Origin: JABWBD01 sp040768665
GTDB lineage: Bacteria; Planctomycetota; Planctomycetia; Pirellulales; Thermoguttaceae
DNA length: 64,000 nucleotides
Direction: 5' to 3'
Assembly: GCA_040768665.1 (NCBI GenBank)
Contig: JAXGMN010000025.1
Location: forward strand, 139,817 to 203,816
The notes under the pieces were generated by a model. The model was not told the DNA's origin. It ran no database searches and worked only from the letters and a program-made list of their open reading frames with translations. Made by a program: the position numbers and the translations under genes. This document shows, piece by piece, positions 60,249-64,000 of the stretch; position 1 is the stretch's first letter; each line of letters opens with the position of its first letter.

Positions 60249-61907
60249 ATGACCCAATCGCTAACGAAGAACGGCCTGTTTCTCGCTCTGATTGGTTTGA
60301 TCGTATCGGCCGGCGCTGCCGGCCACGCCAAGGATTCCTCTTTGCAAGAACTGATCGGCAAGCTGCAATCTTCCGACCCCGTCGCCCAATGCGAGGCAAT
60401 CGACCAGTTGGGAGCCCGGGGCGCCGCCGCCGCCGAGGCCGTCGCGCCCTTGACCGCCTTGCTTAAGGATGCAGCGCCCGACGTGCGAGCACGCGCGGCG
60501 AAGTCGCTGGGCAAGATTGGCGCGGCGGCAAGCCCGGCCGCACGCGAACTGGCTTCGCTGTTGCAGGATGACAACCCGGCCGTCTGCAGGCAGGCCGTCG
60601 AAGCACTGATCGCGATTCGCCCAGGTCCAAAAGCCATGATCCCGCTGTTCATTCGGCTCACAAAGCACTCCGATCCGGGAGTGCAATTGCGGGTATTGCA
60701 CGCGATCGCGGAGAGCGGCGAGGCCGCGGTGCCGGAGCTGATTGAAGCGCTCAAGGACGATAAGGCGACCTATTGGGTGTGCGTCGTGCTTCGCGACATC
60801 GGGCCGGCGGCGAAGGCCGCCGTCCCGGCCTTGGTGGAGAAACTGCACGACTCGCGCCCCGATATTCGTGTGCAGGCCATTCTTGCCCTGGGAGCCATGG
60901 ACGACGCCGCAGTGTCCGCGGTGCCGGAGATTGCCAAGGCTCTGAAAGATGAACACACGGTGTCGGCGGCCACGTTTGCCCTCGGTCAGCTTGGAAAGAT
61001 TCCCGCCGACGCCGAGCAGACGATCCGGTCCAACGCCAAGAGCGACGATCGCTTCCTCAGCGTCGTGAGCCATTGCACACTGGCACGCGTGCATCCGGAA
61101 GACAAAGGCCTTTACCGCGAAGCGATGCAGCAGCTCGTGACAAATATCGAGGACGACGACCCGCATGTTCGCGCGGTCGCTGCGATGGAACTGGCCGCGT
61201 TGCCTCCGGCGCCCGAGATCGCCATCCCGATCTGGGAGAAGGCCGTAAAGGACGCGGATACAATTACGGCCTTTCATGCGTTGGGCGCCCTGGCCGCGCT
61301 TGGCAAGCCTGCCGTCCCGATACTTCTCGATATTCTCGAGAACGAAGTGGCGCTTCGCGTCGAGGTGGCTTCGACACTGGGCGAAATGGGGTCGGCGGCG
61401 GCCGCGGCGACAGACGCATTAGCCAAACTGGTTGCTGACGAAGACCTCAACGTCGCCACCGAAGCGGTTCTTGCCTTGGGGAAGATCGGTCCGGCGGCCA
61501 AGAGCGCCGTGCCCGCGTTGTGTGCGGCGTTCGAAAAAGAAGGAGAGAAGAATGCGCACGCGATTATTTTCGCATTGGGAAACATCGGTCCCGAGGCAGC
61601 GGCGGGAGGCCCGCAGGTGCTTGAGGCCATGAAGAGCAAGGACAAAGCGCTGGCGGTTATTGCCGCCTCGACGTTTATGCGGATCCATCCCGGTTCGGCC
61701 GAGGCTGCCGCCAAGGCTGTCCCCGTCTTGCTGGCGGGCCTTGCCGAGTCCCTGCCCGAGACCCGAAAAGCAGCCGCGGAGGCTTTGGGCGAGTTGGGCC
61801 CCTTGGCGCGCCAGGCCGCTGCTGCCTTGCAGGAGGCCAAGAAAAAGGACGGCGTGAAGGCCGTTCGGGAGGCAGCCGCCCAATCGCTGAAATCAGTCCG
61901 TAGGTAG
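60249..61907 (+). CDS. Secreted HEAT-repeat protein
   Basis: 552 residues. The signal peptide is LFLALIGLIVSAGAAGHAKD. About 14 HEAT/PBS-lyase repeats follow: VAPLTALLKDAAPDVRARAA, KSLGKIGAAASPAARELASL, AVPELIEALKDDKATYWVCV and VLLAGLAESLPETRKAAAEA among others. The repeats are regular and nearly gap-free, so this is a pure solenoid, probably a periplasmic protein-interaction scaffold. It is the fourth solenoid-type protein in the window. It precedes the PAS-SpoIIE phosphatase by 75 bases. Confidence 0.9.
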   Translation: MTQSLTKNGLFLALIGLIVSAGAAGHAKDSSLQELIGKLQSSDPVAQCEAIDQLGARGAAAAEAVAPLTALLKDAAPDVRARAAKSLGKIGAAASPAARELASLLQDDNPAVCRQAVEALIAIRPGPKAMIPLFIRLTKHSDPGVQLRVLHAIAESGEAAVPELIEALKDDKATYWVCVVLRDIGPAAKAAVPALVEKLHDSRPDIRVQAILALGAMDDAAVSAVPEIAKALKDEHTVSAATFALGQLGKIPADAEQTIRSNAKSDDRFLSVVSHCTLARVHPEDKGLYREAMQQLVTNIEDDDPHVRAVAAMELAALPPAPEIAIPIWEKAVKDADTITAFHALGALAALGKPAVPILLDILENEVALRVEVASTLGEMGSAAAAATDALAKLVADEDLNVATEAVLALGKIGPAAKSAVPALCAAFEKEGEKNAHAIIFALGNIGPEAAAGGPQVLEAMKSKDKALAVIAASTFMRIHPGSAEAAAKAVPVLLAGLAESLPETRKAAAEALGELGPLARQAAAALQEAKKKDGVKAVREAAAQSLKSVRR

Positions 61908-61982
61908 ATAGCCGCGCTTGGGGACACCGGCATGAGGCAACGCAACGAGGAGAGCGTTGCCCGACAACATCGAGGAGTACCG

Positions 61983-63092
61983 ATGCAAGATATCCTTACC
62001 CTCTCCAACGTCATCCTCGACTCGCTCAGCGATGGCGTTTACGTCTGCGACAAGAACCGGACGATCGTCTACTGGAGCAAGTCGGCGGAGCGGATCACGG
62101 GGTGGACTCAACAAGACGTTGTGGGGCGCCGCTGTCTGGACGACGTGCTCTGCCATATCGACAAAGACGGCCATCGCTTGTGCGGCGAAGAGTTCTGCCC
62201 GTTGCACCGGGCGATGGTCACAGGCAACTCGACCAGCGTGCCTCTGATCGTCTTTGCGCAGGCCAAGGATGGGCGGCGCGTGCCGATGCAAGTTTCGGTG
62301 GCCCCGATCCGCGATTCGAAAGGCGACGTTGTCGGCGGCGTGGAGACGTTCCGCGATGTCTCGGCCGTCTTGGCCGATCTGAAGCGTGCCGAGCGGATCC
62401 AGACGCTCTCGCTGGAGCAGGATCTGCCGGCGGATGGGCGAATCCGGTTTTCCACCGTCTATACGCCGCACGACATCGTGGGCGGCGACTACCTGGCGAT
62501 CCGACAGCTCGACGCCGATTATTATGGTTTCCTGCTGGCCGACGCCATGGGCCACGGAGTTGCCGCCGCGCTGTACACGATGCACCTGAGCTCTCTATGG
62601 AGCCGATTTCACAGCCGCCTTCTTTCCAGCCCGGCCGAATTTGCCGGTGCGGTGAACAACGAACTAGGGAAGGTCGTCAAAGACGAGTCGTTCGCCACGG
62701 CCGTCTGCGGAGTGATCGACGCAGAGAAGAGGATACTCCGGTTCTCGTCGGCGGGTGCTCCGCCCGTGGTCGTCTTTCGAGCGGATGGCCGTGTCGAGCA
62801 GATCGAGTCGCCGGGGATCCCATTTGGAATCATGGACGACAGCGATTACGACGACGTGGAGGCCAAGCTTGCCGCCGGCGAGACGCTTCTCGTTTTTAGC
62901 GATGGGGCGTTCGAGATTCACAATGCCGAAGGCGAACTCTTGGGCGTCGACGGATTGATCCGCATCCTCCAACGTCTCGACTACCCGGCCGTCGCCCTGC
63001 GGCGAGAGTCGCTCGAGGAGGAACTGCTCCGGTTTTCTAACCGCATTCGGCTGGACGACGACGTGACGTTGATCGAAGTACGTTTTTCTTGA
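61983..63092 (+). CDS. PAS-domain SpoIIE-type protein phosphatase
   Basis: 369 residues from the ATG at 61983, chosen because GAGGAG lies 6 bases upstream; an ATG at 61932 lacks this. The N-terminus is a PAS sensor (ILDSLSDGVYVCDKNRTIVY, ERITGWTQQDVVGRRC, VPMQVSVAPIRDSKGDVVGG). The PP2C/SpoIIE domain has VGGDYLAIRQLDADYYGFLL (metal Asp), ADAMGHGVAAALYTMHLSSL, TLLVFSDGAFEIHNAEGELL (metal Asp) and DDDVTLIEV (final Asp). Such enzymes remove phosphate from Ser/Thr of STAS partners. Its partner is not clear here, because the nearby STAS-like protein lacks the acceptor Ser. Confidence 0.92.
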   Translation: MQDILTLSNVILDSLSDGVYVCDKNRTIVYWSKSAERITGWTQQDVVGRRCLDDVLCHIDKDGHRLCGEEFCPLHRAMVTGNSTSVPLIVFAQAKDGRRVPMQVSVAPIRDSKGDVVGGVETFRDVSAVLADLKRAERIQTLSLEQDLPADGRIRFSTVYTPHDIVGGDYLAIRQLDADYYGFLLADAMGHGVAAALYTMHLSSLWSRFHSRLLSSPAEFAGAVNNELGKVVKDESFATAVCGVIDAEKRILRFSSAGAPPVVVFRADGRVEQIESPGIPFGIMDDSDYDDVEAKLAAGETLLVFSDGAFEIHNAEGELLGVDGLIRILQRLDYPAVALRRESLEEELLRFSNRIRLDDDVTLIEVRFS

Positions 63093-63100
63093 GGGTTTTT

Positions 63101-63874
63101 ATGAGTGCGGAGCCCAAAGAATCCGAGCGGACTATGGAGCCGCCGAAGCGTTCGCGGTGGCGGATGGCGGTGCAAGTCGTGGTCGGCGTCTTGGTGGTGT
63201 ATGTCGTTCTGGCCTATCTTGTGGTGCCGCTTGCCTGGAAGCGGCACGAACGGCGGCACCCGTGGCTTGACGACGTGCCGGGCATTACCCAGACGGCGGA
63301 CGGCATCCCGGGCGACCCGCTCAACGTGAGCCTTGTGGGAACCGAGGCGGAACTGAAGGGCATCATGGCCGACGCCGGATGGGATGCGGCGGACCCTCTG
63401 GGGCTTCGCAGCGATTTGAAGATCGCGGCCGACACGGTGCTCGAGCGGCCCTACGCCAAAGCGCCGGTGAGCAACCTGTATCTGTTCGGACGTAAGGAAG
63501 ACCTGGCTTTCGAGCAGCCGGTGGGCGACGACCCGCGGCAGCGCCATCATGTCCGCTTCTGGCGTGCGTCTGAGAAGGAGCCGAGCGGCCAGCCGGCGTG
63601 GATCGGCTCGGTGACCTATGACAAGCGCGTCGGCTTCAGCCACACGACCGGCCAGATCACGCATCACATCGGGCCCGACGTCGATGCGGAGCGCGATCGG
63701 CTGTTTGAGCAGCTCGAGAAGACCGGGCGCCTTGAGCACGTGGAGATCGTGGACGACTTTCATGAGATACGCGAGGGCCGCAACGGAGGCGGCGATCCGT
63801 GGTATACCGATGGGCGGCTGTTCGTTGGAACGATCGAGGAGGGTTTTGCGGCGTCGCCGGCAGGTGGGGAGTAA
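63101..63874 (+). CDS. LssY_C-domain membrane-anchored protein
   Basis: 257 residues from the ATG at 63101, with GAGGG 5 bases upstream. One N-terminal membrane segment is VVVGVLVVYVVLAYLVVPLA. The LssY C-terminal domain follows: DGIPGDPLNVSLVGTEAELK, IMADAGWDAADPLGLRSDLK, PYAKAPVSNLYLFGRKEDLA and QRHHVRFWRASE. The domain is named from the LssY protein of Legionella secretion loci, but its biochemical role is unknown. It is 8 bases after the phosphatase, so the two are likely co-transcribed. Confidence 0.88.
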   Translation: MSAEPKESERTMEPPKRSRWRMAVQVVVGVLVVYVVLAYLVVPLAWKRHERRHPWLDDVPGITQTADGIPGDPLNVSLVGTEAELKGIMADAGWDAADPLGLRSDLKIAADTVLERPYAKAPVSNLYLFGRKEDLAFEQPVGDDPRQRHHVRFWRASEKEPSGQPAWIGSVTYDKRVGFSHTTGQITHHIGPDVDAERDRLFEQLEKTGRLEHVEIVDDFHEIREGRNGGGDPWYTDGRLFVGTIEEGFAASPAGGE

Positions 63875-64000
63875 AGGGCAGAGCAGGGAGGAAACCACGC
63901 TTGCACGCTCGTTTAACCGCAGTGCCCAACGGGCCGCGCGTGGAGCGGGCCGCGGTTTCCATGAGTCGATGCCCGCCGGCGCGCGGCCCGGTGGGCCCTG

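Noticed and set aside
1..64000. CRISPR arrays, tRNA or rRNA genes
   Set aside because: No regularly spaced direct repeats of CRISPR type and no recognisable tRNA cloverleaf or rRNA segments were seen on either strand.

Overview
The window looks like a planctomycete chromosome, most likely of the Pirellulales type. The grounds are high GC, an N-terminal LEDRTLLS-type motif on a giant secreted protein, two ECF sigma factors each next to a very large membrane Ser/Thr kinase, Tat-exported Gfo/Idh/MocA oxidoreductases, a DUF1573 protein and many HEAT-repeat secreted proteins. No rRNA, tRNA, CRISPR array or prophage was seen.

Layout. Positions 1-5001 (minus) are one uninterrupted frame of at least 1667 codons that runs off the left edge: an extracellular beta-propeller/RTX-like protein. 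It is followed by two small minus-strand genes (5287-7084) with homologous leaders. Two sigma/kinase modules follow: sigma 10946-11581 with a TPR kinase, and sigma 16000-16560 with a WD40/beta-helix kinase. Next come a Tat-exported sugar-isomerase-like protein, an antitoxin-like gene broken by a palindromic element, a Uma2 protein and an ATP-grasp enzyme. This last gene faces a translationally coupled four-gene operon (24798 to 21682: ferredoxin, unknown protein, methyltransferase, esterase).

The middle holds an alpha/beta hydrolase, a DUF1573 protein, an IS1182-type transposase, and a compact Lrp-like/trpD/trpC/trpF cluster whose TrpD has altered substrate-binding residues. After a Gfo/Idh/MocA gene and a HEAT protein comes an accessory island (38.4-46.9 kb). 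It contains a broken xisI, an intact xisH-xisI pair, a complete IS701-family insertion with a TTAG target duplication, a DUF6883/DUF4926 pair, a probable PD-(D/E)XK protein, an RNase J-like metallo-beta-lactamase protein, and a decayed agmatine-deiminase/phosphatase chimera. The right third carries a DUF5009-type acyltransferase, a second Gfo/Idh/MocA gene, clpS, an HDAC-like deacetylase, HEAT proteins, a sigma-54 activator, a STAS-like protein, a PAS-SpoIIE phosphatase and an LssY_C protein.

The clearest unexplained signal is a dispersed family of about 100-base imperfect palindromes. The core is conserved (GGGGAC-T/A-GGC-T/A-CC, with the two variable positions forming T.T or A.A mismatches), but the outer arms are unrelated in sequence between subfamilies while staying self-complementary. 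One copy sits inside a reading frame flanked by a 10-base direct repeat, so the family appears to be mobile. No matching transposase lies in this window.
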